DNA of 64,000 nt from Akanthomyces muscarius (lineage: Eukaryota; Ascomycota; Sordariomycetes; Hypocreales; Cordycipitaceae): the NCBI RefSeq assembly GCF_028009165.1, contig NC_079243.1, positions 682,001 through 746,000 of the forward strand, in the 5' to 3' direction. The position numbers were made by a program, and so were the translations under genes. A model generated the notes under the pieces. The model was not told the DNA's origin and did no database searches. It saw only the letters and a program-made list of their open reading frames with translations. Positions 10,773 through 24,957 of this stretch are shown here, piece after piece (the first letter of the stretch is position 1; each line of letters starts with the position of its first letter).

Positions 10773-13547
10773 CTATAACATGGCAAACCCAGCCTGTTCC
10801 AGTTCTTGACCAGTAGGCAGCATTGGCCGCCCTTGCATAGGAAAGGGCCAAAACAAGGGATTCTCAACATTATCGACGGCGGCCTGGAGGCCTGTCCCTG
10901 GACCGGGCGCGGTTATGTTGGGGTCCGCAACGATGCTGGCCGTACCCCAGCGGCAGATGAAGTCGTCCGTCGAAAAATTGGGGGCAAAAAAGTTAAGGCT
11001 ACTGGTGTAGGGCTTGAGGAGCTTCTCGTAGTCATCAGGGACGGGCTTGTTGTTGCCGCCAAATTCTACGTCAATATTCCACTTCTTGGCGAGATACCGC
11101 AGAATGTTAAGCGCTTGCTCAGCAAAGTGGTGGCAGGGCGCCATCTCGGCCAGATCCGCGATACCCTGAGCCAGTGAGTCGGAGGCGTAAGGGTTGATCT
11201 TTGCGCTCTCGCCCATAGCATCGGTGTCTGTAGCCGAGGTGTCGCCCAAATCGGACGACAACTTGGTTGCGCCAATGGCGAGGTGCATGATGGTCGAGGT
11301 GAGCACAAAATATGGCACAAATGACGGCGTCCGACGCAACGTGTATAGTTGCGAATACGACTTGAGCAGATTTTGAATGGCATCGGCAGCCTGGGAGCAA
11401 ACGTCTCGGGGAGATACTTTAGAGCCAATAATGCGCAGTTTGATCAAGGGTCGAAAGAGGAGCAAAATAGCAAAGTGATAGTACATGCTGCACATGGTTA
11501 GCGGGGCATGAGGACGATTAATTAGTAAAAGACATACTGTGCAAAGAGGACTGCTGGAGTGAAGTTGTGCCCCAATCGCAGCGACTCTGGTATTCTGTCA
11601 TACCAGTTCAGGTACTGGGTATAAATGTTGAGCAGCTCTCGAGAGGACAGCGGCTTTCCGGGAGAGTGTAGCATGTAGAGAGATTGGTGGACGAGCTCGC
11701 TCAATTCGCAAAAGCACTTGTACACGGACCTAACGTTGGATGGCTGCTCGCATGATCGTTGCAGGGGTGCACCTGGGGATGTTAGCATGCATCGGACTGG
11801 GATTGGTGGTGGTGCTGACCGTCATCTGTGTAGGGTACCCATAACGATGCTTCTATATCTGCAATGATGCCTGGCTTCGTTGGTAGCCGGGGAAAGCAGG
11901 AGCTTTGCGGGAGGGAGCCGGTGGCGAGAGACCAGGCGCTGCATGATGTTAGGTAAGAAGGCAAGTTGTCGGTAGAGCAACATACTGATCGAGGGCAAAG
12001 GCGCCCCAGAATGTGGCGGATCGCACAGCCATCTCGTCAACATCGCCATGCTCCTGGGTGAGATGCAGGCCCATTTCAATAGCGAGCCGGATACTCTGGC
12101 CAGCATAGTACCAGCTTTCCGAGTCTCTCCCACAGCTAGCCTCGCGGATGGACATGATGCCCAGCGCTTGAATGACTGTAAGAGAATGCTGGTCCGACTC
12201 AGCATTGAGAAGCCGAAGGGCCTCCTTGAAAAAGTGGTCGCCGGAAGAGTATGGATCATGGGGAAATTCTCTTGTTTTGGGCTGAGTCGAAAATCGGCAG
12301 CCCAAAGCAAGCAACGCATTGACGAGAATAGGTGAACAGTATCGATGTCGGCCGTCTTGGAAGTCCCGGAGGAAATGCTCCTTACTGAGGGACGCAAATG
12401 TGGGGTACTCCCAGCAAAAGTACAGGGCGAGCAAATGGTGGACCAAGTTTACGTCGCTTGTGATGTTGGTCCAGGTGCCCGAAGAATTGCGCCGCATTTC
12501 AGGGTCGCTGAGGGGGGACAGCACTTGCTCAAGGCCACGAAAGCGCGGAACCTGGTTTTCGTGGGCGGCATCCGTATCCATGTTTTCGGCCCAGTACCCC
12601 ACGCGCGTCTGCGGCGGACCGTGAAGCTCAGAGGCCATGCTCATCGCGTCGGCCAGAGAATTGCTTCTTGTGGATCCACCACCGCCAGCAGGATCGTGCG
12701 ATGAAAATTGCCAGGGCGTGGGTTGCTTCAACTCGCCGTGGAAGGGTGTGTGCTGCTGGGATGGGCTGAGGCTCATGGAAGCCAGACCCTGAGGTCCTTG
12801 GCCGTAGTCGGCAACGGACATGAGCGAGCCGCGGGGTTCGTCGCCAGTCGACATGCTGGAGTCTCCAGCTTGGTGCTGCGGAAAGGCAGAGCCTTGCGCG
12901 CTTGTGGGATGACTTTCAGACGCGGGATTGCTGCCGAGCCAGTCAGATATGCTGTCGACGGTCTGGCCGTTGCGCAGTCGACCCAGGACATCTTCCCAAA
13001 GATTGGAGCGGACCAGAGCGGAAAAGACTTGGTCGCTGGATCGTTGCCGATGGCGCAGCTGCTCGATTTCGGTGCGCAGATTTTCCTTGGATTGACGAAT
13101 CGGAATCTCGTAGACGCAGTCAACTTTTTGGGCTTTGCAGCGACCGCAGGGCTTGCTACCGTCGCACTAAAGTTGAAGCCGTTAGCGTACAGTATCGCGC
13201 GAATGTAGATTGTAGACATGCTCGAGTCGACGACTTGGCATGGCCGAGATTGCAACCGCGGGTCAATAACCAAGCCTTCGAGCATCACGTACCTTGGCGC
13301 GCTTCTTGCGGCATTCTGTGCATGCATTCGGTGTGACGATGCCCAAACCGCGGCGTCGTTTGGAGTTTTGCGAGCTATGTGCCACTGAGGAGACAGACGA
13401 AGGTCCGGCGATCGGTCGCGACGAGGAAGAGGAGGACGCAGGCTGAGGGGTAGGAGCGGAGGCCGAGTCTGAGCGACCCTGAGGTGTACTGCCGGTCGAA
13501 GGCTTGCTTGGGCCAGACGGGGTACTCCCGCTGCTGTCGTTATCCAT
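10773..13547 (-). CDS. Zn2Cys6 fungal transcription factor, nit-4/NirA-like type
   Basis: Five exons (13547-13293, 13166-11986, 11938-11820, 11772-11538, 11487-10773) join over introns of 126, 47, 47 and 50 bp with GT...AG ends. The product is 834 residues. The Zn2Cys6 cluster is split by intron 1: C76-x2-C79 then C86-x5-C92-x2-C95-x6-C102. A short basic linker and a helical stretch (ENLRTEIEQLRHR) follow. The middle homology region of fungal regulators runs from about residue 260 (ALYFCWEYPTF, WYYAGQSIRLAIEMGLH) to the LFAHMYYHFAILLLFRPLIK block. Such proteins bind DNA as dimers in the nucleus. The closest family I recall is labelled nit-4-like, but the Zn-cluster sequence is not diagnostic of nitrate control. 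The Ser/Pro-rich first 70 residues are probably disordered. Confidence 0.88.
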
Positions 13548-15670
13548 CGGGGCTAAAGGATGAGTTTAGGCCGGCTGGCGCGGCAGACAAAAGAAAACGG
13601 CAAAATCCTCCGCTAGGGCCAAGCTGGCCTAAGGATAACGAAGATGTTCGGAGAATCGAAGTGAGACGACGAGATACAAGTATCGACATGGGCCGTAGAG
13701 TGGTTTGTAGCTAAATAGAGACTTGCCGCACAGCAGTCCAGATCAGTCGATGGTGAGGCGCGTGATTGTAGCTAGCTAACTCTGGTCGTGATGGCGCCGT
13801 GGCTCATGCCCGTCAGCGGCCAGGAAGGTCGTGAAAGGCAGTCGAAATGGAAGGGTGCGGATGGGGCGCTCAAGTGATGCCGCGTATGTGACGCCGCCGA
13901 ACTCTGTCAGCAGAAATATCAATTGGCGCGCGCTAGGTGGCCAGTCGCAGACGAGGTAGCGGATGAGGCGAGGCGAGGTTTAGTGATTTGGGTGTCGCTG
14001 TTTGCAGGGTGGGGGTTTGTGAACATGGCGATGGCGGGAGCTTGGGGAGCTTATGGCCGAGTGGGTGAGCCAGACGTTACGTGAAGCATAGTGTGCGCCA
14101 GAGTACCAATGTTGGGGCGTGAAGGAAAGGGCGGGAGGGTAGATTGGTATGTGGTGAGGTGTTGAAGCTGGAATTGGGCGACTGCTTGGTAATGGCGAAT
14201 GGGTGGTGCGAGTCGCTCGGTACTGGGGACTGGACAGCCTGTGGACCAGCGACCAGAGGTGGAAGCTGATGGGCGCGGGTATGTGGGGGAGAGAATGTTA
14301 TCACGCTAGAGGCACCCAGCCGGCGGCATTCATTGCCCATCAGTGCGAATATGCCGTTACGAGTCTGGAAAGTGATAACATTGCCCAAAAGTCTGGACCT
14401 GTACAAAGTACCGGCAGGAAGCAAGAATTCGGCAATTACCTGTGCTATGCAAGGGGAGAGTGACTGTCCCGGCACGCACCAACAGCAACGCCACTAACCA
14501 CGACGCTAGGGCGGGAAAGAAAAAGTACACAGCAAAAGAAGAAAAAGACAAGAGGAAGAGAAATAAGAAGGGCAGTTCCGCAATGATGTATGAATCCTAA
14601 ATCGCCTGGATGGCAAAATGGTTCAAACCCCGTTTCTCTGCGAGTTGCACACAGGCACACTACCTAGCAGCAGACACGTGGAACGAAACGGCCCTGTATT
14701 ACGTTTATTCTTTGTTTGGACAATAACTAAACTAGCCAGGCACAGAAGCTGGCCATCACTACCTAGCGACTACATCCATCATGGTACTGAATCCGGATGA
14801 CAAGCACGTCGCGCTTAGCAGGTCTCCTTAGCTCGGTCGTTGCAGTGCAGCCCGCCGTAGAACCGGTCATGCCGCCAGTGAAGCTAGCAATCGCCACGTC
14901 TGATGACGCGAGCCTTGCCGTGGTCCGGCCGGACTCTCCATGCACCATAATTTACGTTGCGGGGATGAGGTGGTGGCAGCCGTTGCTGGCCTCCTCCATT
15001 GCGTAAATGCCGGTGGTTGGCGGGCGCAATGGGCGGTACAGAAGCAAGGCTGGCATTAAAATAGCAGTAGCAATGACATTAGGGATGCGGCAGAGTAGAT
15101 CATTCAAAAAGAGTAGCTGCGCTTTTGAAATTACGGATGCTGGCGTGGGCTTGTCAAAACTGCTCATCACGATCGTGATATGTCGTGTCTACCAATGTGC
15201 CATCGTTTTGTGGATATGGCTTTTTGAACTTTACCACATTACTACTTGCTGCAAGTGCTGATCTGTTACTGCATTTCTATGGGATGCCCATCATGTCGTC
15301 ATGGGTCTGTCGCTCAATGCCCATCCCGGCAGCTGCAGATCTACATACTAGTTACTGTGGCCACGAATTTTCTCTAGGGTATGGATGCATTGGAGCAGCA
15401 AAGTCGAAGCAACAAGCGAAAATAGTAAGAGATAATCAGAACAGTTTTTTGTTACGATGAATTCAACAGAGTATCTGTTCATTTCGACAAAGTGAATAAC
15501 ACTAGATGCTCTACTGGTGAGCCATGTGCCCAAATAGATGATGTACCATAAATAACATAACAGAAACCGTTGAACACAAACGCCCGAAGCCAAATCCCAG
15601 CAATTGTGTGCCTCTCCTATCCATGCCCAAGACTCGAAAAACAACAAGCAAATCTGCGACAAAGTTTAGG
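13548..15670. other. Intergenic 2.1 kb upstream of the Zn2Cys6 gene
   Basis: No supported gene. It should hold the promoter and leader of the minus-strand regulator and the 3'UTR of BRL1. Short frames near 14.3 and 15.0 kb on both strands have no conserved features. No tRNA could be folded. Confidence 0.5.
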
Positions 15671-17208
15671 CTAATAGCCCTTACTTGGGCTTCGCGAGTA
15701 CTTGATTGGACTTCTAGCTCGTTCGCCCTTGCTGGGACTCCTACGCCCGCTTGGGGTGGCGTGCGGCAGCATCAGCGGCGTCGACCGTGGAAGGGAGCTG
15801 TCAGTATCAGATCCGTCGTCCAGCATCATGTGCCGCTTCATCCGCGGCGTCTGCACGGGCATCCATATGACATTCGGGTCGTCCGCCATCCTGTTGACAT
15901 TCTTCTGTGGTTCCCCGTTGAACGCCGTCACTTGGCCACTGTTGGCGTTGCGGCCGAGAATCAGATTGTTTCCAAATACACAGATGATAATGATGGCAAA
16001 GAAGAAGCCCTGTCAGTGTTAACATATTTCAATGAAGAGTTACATCAAGAAAACCTACCCATGCCTTGAAATTCATCGCTTCCGAGAATTCATTGATAAT
16101 CTCGGCGATTTGCTTGGCCGTCACTTTGACGCGCATAATCGACTCGGGATTCTGCACCATGCAGTCGTGCCATTTATCACACTGCGACTGGAAGAAGGGC
16201 CTGTTGTTGGTCTCGCAGGCGTTATCTTTCCAGTGCTTGGTGCACTCTGCAATCGCACTCATAATCTCCAGCCGGGCGCCTTCATTGGCGTTGCGGATAT
16301 CAGAGCGAATTGTTGAAACAATGGACCAGCCGACACCAATGACAGTCGTGGCCACCAGCATGTTGATGAAGAGCTGAACCCACCTGTGCAGGTTCTCGGG
16401 AGCGTTGGGGTGCTCGTCGAGCATGTGGAAGATGGACCCCAGAAAGCCGCGTTGCTGCCCTCTGCCCTGGCTTTTGTCCTTCCGCAATATCCCCTCAGAC
16501 CAGACTGAAGCATCCGTCTCGCCGTCGGACTCATCATGGCCCTGGTAGCGCACAACGCTGCTCACGTCGCGGTCCAAGTTGTGGCGCTTCCGCTTGCGCA
16601 GCAGCGCCGACCGTGATGAGTCCCGGTTGCTCCTAATTTCGCCCTTCCCAGAGCTGTGCTTCTTATTGTGTGAGGATCGCCCGTAACGCGCCGACTTGCT
16701 GACCTTGGTCGGCGTTATGACGCCGCCCATAGAGACGTCGCCGAGGTGGTCCACGTCTGGCGTATCGTTGGGCATGTCCGACGCTTCTGTAGGGGCCGGG
16801 CTATCCTCTGCGCCGGACGCCTCAGACAAAATTGCTTCGTCGAATGGTTTTCGCGGTGTTGTAAAGGCTGGGTTGCGAAAGGGAGGGGCCGTGCTCTTGG
16901 CCGAAATCTGTGGCGCGAAGCGAGAGGATGAGGGCGGTTGCGGTCTGGATGGCGAGGGAATGCTTGTTGCAAATGGATTCGGACGGCCCCTTCCTTTAGA
17001 AGGAGATGAGAAGCCGCCTGGAAAACGTTAGCGGAGCTTGCTCAGCCGGTTGCAAACAGAGGTTGGCAGCTGTCACGCGGAACAGGCAACATCACGTACC
17101 AAAGCCCAAGTTTCGCTGTGCGACGTGAGTAAAGGGACTAGAGGGATCGCACGGCGCATTGCCACTGTATTCCCATTCCATGTGGCCTTCGCCTGTGCGT
17201 GGATTCAT
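15671..17208 (-). CDS. BRL1: Brl1/Brr6-type nuclear envelope protein
   Basis: Three exons (17208-17100, 17017-16059, 16009-15671) with introns of 82 and 49 bp encode 468 residues. The protein starts MNPRTGEGHMEWEY. Its N-terminal half is disordered and basic. A membrane segment (LFINMLVATTVIGVGW) lies near residue 260. A lumenal loop with four Cys (ECTKHW..ACETNN..QCDKWHDC, about 294-322) follows, then a second membrane segment (FFFAIIIICVFGN) and a Ser/Pro-rich tail. The paired-Cys loop between two membrane segments defines the Brr6/Brl1 family. In yeast these proteins sit in the nuclear envelope and assist nuclear pore assembly and lipid balance. The gene is divergent from IWS1. The first exon is assigned by the conserved EW/DPSSPF start, and the frame is intact across both junctions. 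Confidence 0.9.
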
Positions 17209-17622
17209 GACGGGCAGTCGACCAGGCTGGCTCTCGGTTGCTGCTAGTGCTATGGTTGATAAACGCCAACCGTTGAGTAAATGCGGCGGCGGCGAGCGGC
17301 GATTGAAGAAGGGCCGTCTTTATTTTCCCGAGCAACCACAGGTGGCAAGTAAACAAATGCCTACAGTAGCTTGGTATGTGGCTTATGGAGCTGTGGCTGT
17401 AGCGTGTGCTGTGGCGCTAGATTAGGTCAGCAATTTTCAAATGGACTGCCGGCTAGGCACAACGTTGCGCCTGCCTCAAACTTGCCATTATCACCTGACA
17501 GTGCCGAGCGATTTGAACTGTTGCCGAGAATCTTGGAGAATTTTCCAGCGCGTGTCCTGGTCCTTTTTCAACGGTAGAAACATACTTTTCTCTCAACAGC
17601 ACGGCCCGCGATAGTTGACACC
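17209..17622. promoter_or_regulatory. Shared promoter of BRL1 and IWS1
   Basis: Only 414 bp separate the two divergent ATGs at 17208 (-) and 17623 (+), so both promoters and leaders must lie here. A pyrimidine-rich TTTTCTCTCAACAG tract lies just before the IWS1 start; it could be leader or the end of a 5'UTR intron. Confidence 0.6.
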
Positions 17623-19076
17623 ATGGCGGATAACGAGTCGCCCACAGGCTCCCCGGCCAGGGAAGACCCTCCTGTCGACGATGGACAGGAGAAGGAATTT
17701 GTGGACGAGGTCGCAGCTGCCAATTCTGACAAGGACTCAGACCTGCTGTCCGAGGTCGACGAAGACCAGTTTGAAGACTACGATCCCGAGACCGCCAACA
17801 TCGAAGACCGCCCTGTCGATATTGACGAAGATGTTGCCCGTACGCTCAAGGTGTCGAAACGAAAGCGCATAGAGGGACAGCCCAAGAAGCCGCGCGAGGG
17901 TCGTCGCGAAAAGAAGCGTCGCGACCGCGATGAGGATGTGGCGATGGAGGAAGAATCCGATGGGGATCAGGAGCGTAAACCCCGACGTCGCAGGGCCGCT
18001 GCCGAGAGCGAGCGGGCTCCTCGGGCTGCACGAACCAAGGCATCGCCAGAACCGGAGAATGAGGAGAATCTCACACCGGAAGAGCGAAGAAAGCGTGCGA
18101 TTGATAGGGCTCTCGATGCGGCCATAAAGAAGGGGGGTTCGAATACGACGAGACGGCGCAAGAAGGATGAAATTGTGTGTAATATGCGTTCACGACCGAG
18201 AAAAGGCGGCTAACAGATGGAATAGGATCTGGAAGACGAAATCGACGAGCAGCTGGCCGATCTCAAAGTGCAGATGGAGAGAGCCTGTTTGGCCGACAAC
18301 GAAGCTCGACGTATGAGCCAGCCTGCGCTACACAAGCTGAAATTGCTGCCGCAAGTAAATGCGATTTTGAATCGCAACAACGTGCAGCACGCGGTGCTAG
18401 ACCCTGACACCAACTTCTTGCTGCACGTCAAGTACTTTTTGGAGCCGCTGAGCGACGGGTCGCTACCAGCATACAATATCCAGCGTGATCTGTTTACAGC
18501 ACTGACCAAACTCAATATTGAAAAAGAGTCGCTCCGCAGTAGCGGTATTGGCAAGATTGTATTATTTTACACCAAGAGCAAGAAGCCGGAGCCGAGTATC
18601 AAGCGGATGGCAGAGAGGTTGCTGGGAGAATGGAGCCGACCTATTCTCAAGAGGACTGATGACTACAAGAAGCGTCACGTCGAGACGCGCGAGTTTGACT
18701 ACCAGTACGTGTTTTCCCCCTTTCACCTCGCTTATGGAGATAGCACTCTTGGGATCTCCCTCCACTCGAAGATTTTGTCATTTATGTGCTAACTCGGACT
18801 GATAGTGCGGCCAAGCTGCAGCAGCGCCAAAAGGCTGGCACGCAGTTCAATCTCACTCAGCGTCCGGCGCAGTCGGCGGCCGAGGTGGAGAGGGAGAGGC
18901 TGCTGGCGCCTGCCCGGGCCAGCAACGAGGCTCGCATGGCCAGCCTGCCGTCGAGCTACACAATTGCGCCGATGAGCACCTTTGATGGCAACCGGGCCAA
19001 CGACCACCGACCTCTGGGCGCGAGCGGCATGGAGGCGTTCCGCAAGATGACGCAAAAGAGTAAGAAGCGGGCGTGA
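17623..19076 (+). CDS. IWS1: Transcription elongation factor Iws1/Spn1
   Basis: Three exons (17623-18174, 18226-18704, 18806-19076) with introns of 51 and 101 bp encode 433 residues. The first 190 residues are highly charged and disordered (DEDQFEDYDPE, REKKRRDRDED). Exon 2 carries the conserved TFIIS N-terminal-like helical domain: LKLLPQVNAILNRNNVQHAV, FLEPLSDGSLPAYNIQRDL, and SSGIGKIVLFYTKSKKPEPS...LLGEWSRPI. The last exon gives the C-terminal region ending KSKKRA. Iws1 binds Spt6 and RNA polymerase II and acts in elongation, mRNA processing and chromatin. At 18704/18806 the spliced codon reads CAT. This is a standard single-copy nuclear gene with nothing unusual in length. Confidence 0.92.
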
Positions 19077-20707
19077 AGACGCGATGGTGGAGTCGAAGAG
19101 GGTATGCTGGTGTCGGCCAGAGGGCCTGCCACCATTCAGGCAATTGCTGTACAATCCTAGCAGCGCAATTTTTTCGCATGCTGAAGAAGACCTGATTTGT
19201 ATTTTAGGGACATTGGCGTTAGAAATCGATACAGATCATCTGGCTTTGCACTTCCACTTGTTGCTATTCACATATATTAAAAAACTAAAATAAAAGGAAG
19301 GTGATGTTACTGGTAAGAGTTGACGTGGCCCACGCGCCTGGATAGCAACGCAGCCGGCCCGGTCTGGAAGACAGTGACGTCAAGGCGGGCATGGCGCTTA
19401 TATGGACGCAGATGGCGAGGTATATACTCCGTACTGATGAGGAGGTATTTCGATTGATGCGCGATAAAATGTTACAGTATGATGGCAAAGCTCATCATAC
19501 TCCCTTGTTCTATCCCTCTATCATTCTAATAGCTGTGTAAGATATGTATTGTCGTGGTGAGCTAAATTACTGCTGCAAACAGGGTCGGTAGGCTTGGTGC
19601 TGCCCCGCAAACAGCCACATCCTAGGGTACCTTCCAAGCAGAGGAAATTGCCTGGCAATGCCCGCCGCGCTACAGGGCATTTCAGGGAAGTTCCAGCGTC
19701 TCCACCCTTTCTGCCCAGTGCAAACCCCGCTTCCCAGTCGCTACATGAAATCTGGAGGGGCTCATCAAGCCCCCGGTCTCTCGCCCTCTGTGTTTGACAA
19801 CCCATGGCTTTTGGGTTTTTTTACCCCCACGTTGTGCTTATTTGAAGTCTTGTCCGTTTTGGACAATTCACGTAAAATCAATCCCTGGATCGATCACTGC
19901 ACAGAGTACGACATCACACATCCTAGCTGTCACCACATCAAGGTACGTTGTCGACGAAAGCACACCCCTTCCCAGCGCGCGGGACTTCCAGCGTACTGCC
20001 TTTCTCCTGCTGGACCGCTGCGAGGCGCCAAGCTGTGCCCGTCGTGTCGCATGCACAAAGCTCTCCAGTCCATTACCTAACCCCTACCTGATGCTGCTGC
20101 TCTACCATGATGCAGCATGCGAGAAATGCTAGTGGGCATGTTGGGTCTGGCTGCGTCACCGTAGGGCCACGACGTCTCTGCCCTTCCTCATTCACCGACA
20201 GCACAGGCCTTCCCGTGATTGAAGACGAAGACGTTGGTATCTCACCTACATCTGCTTTGTCACGGTATCTCGTTGGGCCACGCCAGTTATGCACGGTCGA
20301 TAAGCCTGTGGCCGCCAGCTTGGGCGTCGCAAACATCTGACACAAGGCATCTGCCCACTGAGGTAATCGGCTGACCTCAAATCTTTTTGCAACAGATCGC
20401 GACTCGACTTGGCTCTTCTTCCTTTATGCAACATTTTTTCGCTCATCACGCAAGATAGAGCTTTCGACTTTCTGAGCACTGTATTTACGAAACGCGATCC
20501 TGCCGACTTGCATCCCGATCGACGACAAAGTGTTTTCGCATTCCGCTGAGCGCATATTCCGCGAATGGGCCTTGTCCAGTCGCCACACTTTACTACGAGT
20601 CGCAAGCCGCCTCCTAGACCTTGCTTCTAGACGATTTTCAACGAAGCACCAACACGATCCAAGCAGACGAATAATACATTACGACGTGAGAGCTGCGCGA
20701 CGACACG
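19077..20707. other. Intergenic, no supported gene
   Basis: The region follows IWS1 and precedes the candidate exon at 20708. It contains an exact copy of an 11-mer that recurs in the window (19425-19435). Open frames at 19594-20132 overlap in three frames and have no coding signature. The last 300 bp are A/C and pyrimidine rich, like a fungal promoter and leader. Confidence 0.5.
19425..19435 (+). repeat. Recurrent 11-mer TACTCCGTACT, copy 1
   Basis: The same 11 bases occur at 59136-59146 and, reversed, at 60619-60629; ten of the 11 occur at 27367-27376. All are intergenic. Confidence 0.6.
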
Positions 20708-20856
20708 ATGACTGACAGTGAAGGTCCAGCAGAGGCCAAGCCGCCGCTGGCCTTGGGCGGCGTGTCAAACGGCGACGGCGTCGGGTCCCAGAAGCGCAAG
20801 AAGGACGCCCTGGCACCGATTCTGACACACAGCCCCGAGCCGGCGGACACCACCGG
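20708..20856 (+). CDS. Candidate first exon, possibly an alternative start of the SRPK kinase
   Basis: A 50-codon frame opens at ATG 20708 (MTDSEGPAEAKPPLALGG) and meets a TAG exactly within a good donor, G|GTAGGT at 20857. Its third codon positions are rich in G/C, as in the true genes here, unlike the flanking DNA. Cut at the donor it ends in phase 2. The acceptor of kinase exon 2 (22772) is also phase 2, so the two join in frame to give ...[13 protein letters not shown]. That needs a 1.9-kb intron, which is long for this genome. It could instead be the first exon of an unseen gene or a short peptide. I do not recognise the peptide. Confidence 0.35.
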
Positions 20857-22404
20857 GTAGGTGCTTTTACGGTGATATTTTGCTTTGCTTTGTTTTGTTT
20901 CCATGTTTTGGGTCGCGCCAAGTGGTGGCGGCGTTTTGCTACCAGGGTGCGCGCGTCCACTGCGCCAGCTTTGCATGGGCTACCGCAAGATACGGGAGTC
21001 AGCATCAAATCGGTAACGATACGAATGGCACTCGCACGAGCATCCAGTTGCCGTGCGGCCCGGCCCCAACAGCTGAGACACAAATGTGCCAGCCGGTTGC
21101 GCCCTAGGATACGACAAGCGCCGAGCAAAGACCAAGCGAGACGAGTGCAACGACAGATTGGAAGGTCGGCGCGAAAAATCGAGCCTTTTGACAAGACGGC
21201 AGACGAACAATTGAACTCCAATGCGGGGCATTCACGATCAGATCTGGCACGCCATCAAGCGGACCGATAATAATGCGCTGAGAGAGAGAATGAGTGGTTG
21301 TTGGCTGGACGACGCATAGTTGCGCGGGCGGCTGGCTACCTAGGGAAGCTCGTGGGCAGCTTTTTAGGGAGCGCGAAAGCGAGCAGCGGGCCATGGGCAA
21401 CGGATGGCTGGTCAATTGGATTGATACGGCGAGGGGACAAGATGGATGCAGGCGAAATATTGTGGCAGATGCTGCGCTCCATCGCAGGGCGCATAAAAAA
21501 CAATACCGTCGGGCATATCATAAGGCAGATTGGCTGGACCTTGGCGTGGCTACTTCCCAGGTACACATACAGCGGCCACACCACAACCCAGTGCCTGTGG
21601 CGGTGGAGAAGGCGGTAGACAAGAGGGCAGCAGCGGAAGGGCATTTAATCACAGAGGCTCCGAGACTGAGCTCAGCTCATTTCGGCTGACTGGAAACTGG
21701 CGAGCTTGTGGCGAAGTCGACGGCGAGAGCGAAGGTACCTACTGTTCAGTGGTTCATCGACCCAAGTGGATTGGTCAAAGTTTACGATGGAAGCTTGCTG
21801 AGCGCTAATAACAGTCTCCTCGACCGTGCTCTCCGCTACAGCGCCCTTTTTAGTGGCATGACCAGCTGGCAAGGCCGCTCACTGGCAGGCTTGGGCATGC
21901 GCTAGCGCTGGCTCACAATCACAGCCCGCAACGAGTCGGGAGACCAAGAAGGGCAAGACTGTTTCGGCCCCAGTGCTCGCTTTCTCTCCGTCCTTTCTCT
22001 CGCTCGGCTCCAGATCCTGCTGCTGCCACATTAAGCTCTGCATCTGTTGTGCAGATTTGATTGTCGCCGCCGCAAGCTCGTCTTGTCTCGCCTCGTCTCG
22101 CCACGCCGTCGTCTTGTCCTGGCAAAAGGCCGCATCACTACTGGTCTCTCCACTCAGTACAGGCGCTTTGCTCATCGACCCCGCGAACAGCCCGCATCCG
22201 ACCAAGACTGGACCAGCGCACCACCACATACCAAGGCACGCACCCCTCGTTGCCCTCCTGCAGCAGCGTACCCCGACTCGACTCGAAAAGACTCGACTCT
22301 GCCTCGCTCCCATCCTGGTCTCGCGCCTCAACTCTGTCGCCGCCTCCATCAAGTCGCCCCGTCCTCTCTTCCTTGCCTGCCCAGAGCTGCGCAATGTTGA
22401 CAAG
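20857..22404. other. Long intron or promoter and leader of the SRPK gene
   Basis: No conserved frame is visible. The part from about 21900 to 22400 is C/T-rich, like the leader of a highly regulated fungal gene. Frames at 21294-21689 and 20872-21270 are open by composition only. Confidence 0.45.
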
Positions 22405-24416
<2,012 letters not shown>

Positions 24417-24957
24417 TAATTGACTTTGAGTGCCTTTACGCCTTTCCGATGCATGATCTCCCGTTTTACATTTTAGGGTGCCGTCTTTTCTCTCCCTTTT
24501 TTTGCACCCCCCCCCCAAAGTTTCTTTGATTTGCCTACGCGGAATGCTGTGACATAGATGCTGGTCTTTGTAGGAGTCTGGTATACGGTATAGATGAGAT
24601 GCTGAAATGAAGCCACGTTAGACATCATGTGTACGTGAGAGAGATTTCGTGACACGACCATTAAAGCCAGCTTCGGCATTGGTGCCGAGAAGGCTAATAA
24701 TTACTGGGAGTAGAGCGCGGGATATGCGAACTGTAAATTGCCACAATTGGACGAGACTGACTATTTATGCAAAGGCCAGCCAAATTCCTAAACCTTCTCT
24801 ATTTCTCGCAATCCTCGTACATTACCCCTTCATCCACGCACCTGCACCACTGGGCAATAATGGAAAAAGAGACAACAGGAAGAATAGAATGTGACATGTT
24901 CCTACAGTTTAGACTAATACAAAAAAAAGCAAGATAAACATATGCCACAAAAATTGC
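24417..24957. other. Convergent 3' ends of the SRPK and LNP1 genes
   Basis: A 541-bp gap lies between two facing stop codons. A C run (about 24507-24516) follows the kinase. Both terminators must lie here, but no clear signal stands out. Confidence 0.55.

Noticed and set aside
19594..20132. Three overlapping plus-strand frames after IWS1
   Set aside because: They share the same DNA in different frames and none has a domain, signal peptide or plausible splice join.
21294..21689. Open frame in the gap before the kinase gene
   Set aside because: Composition is Arg/Ala/Gly rich with no start context, and the frame does not link to the candidate exon at 20708.
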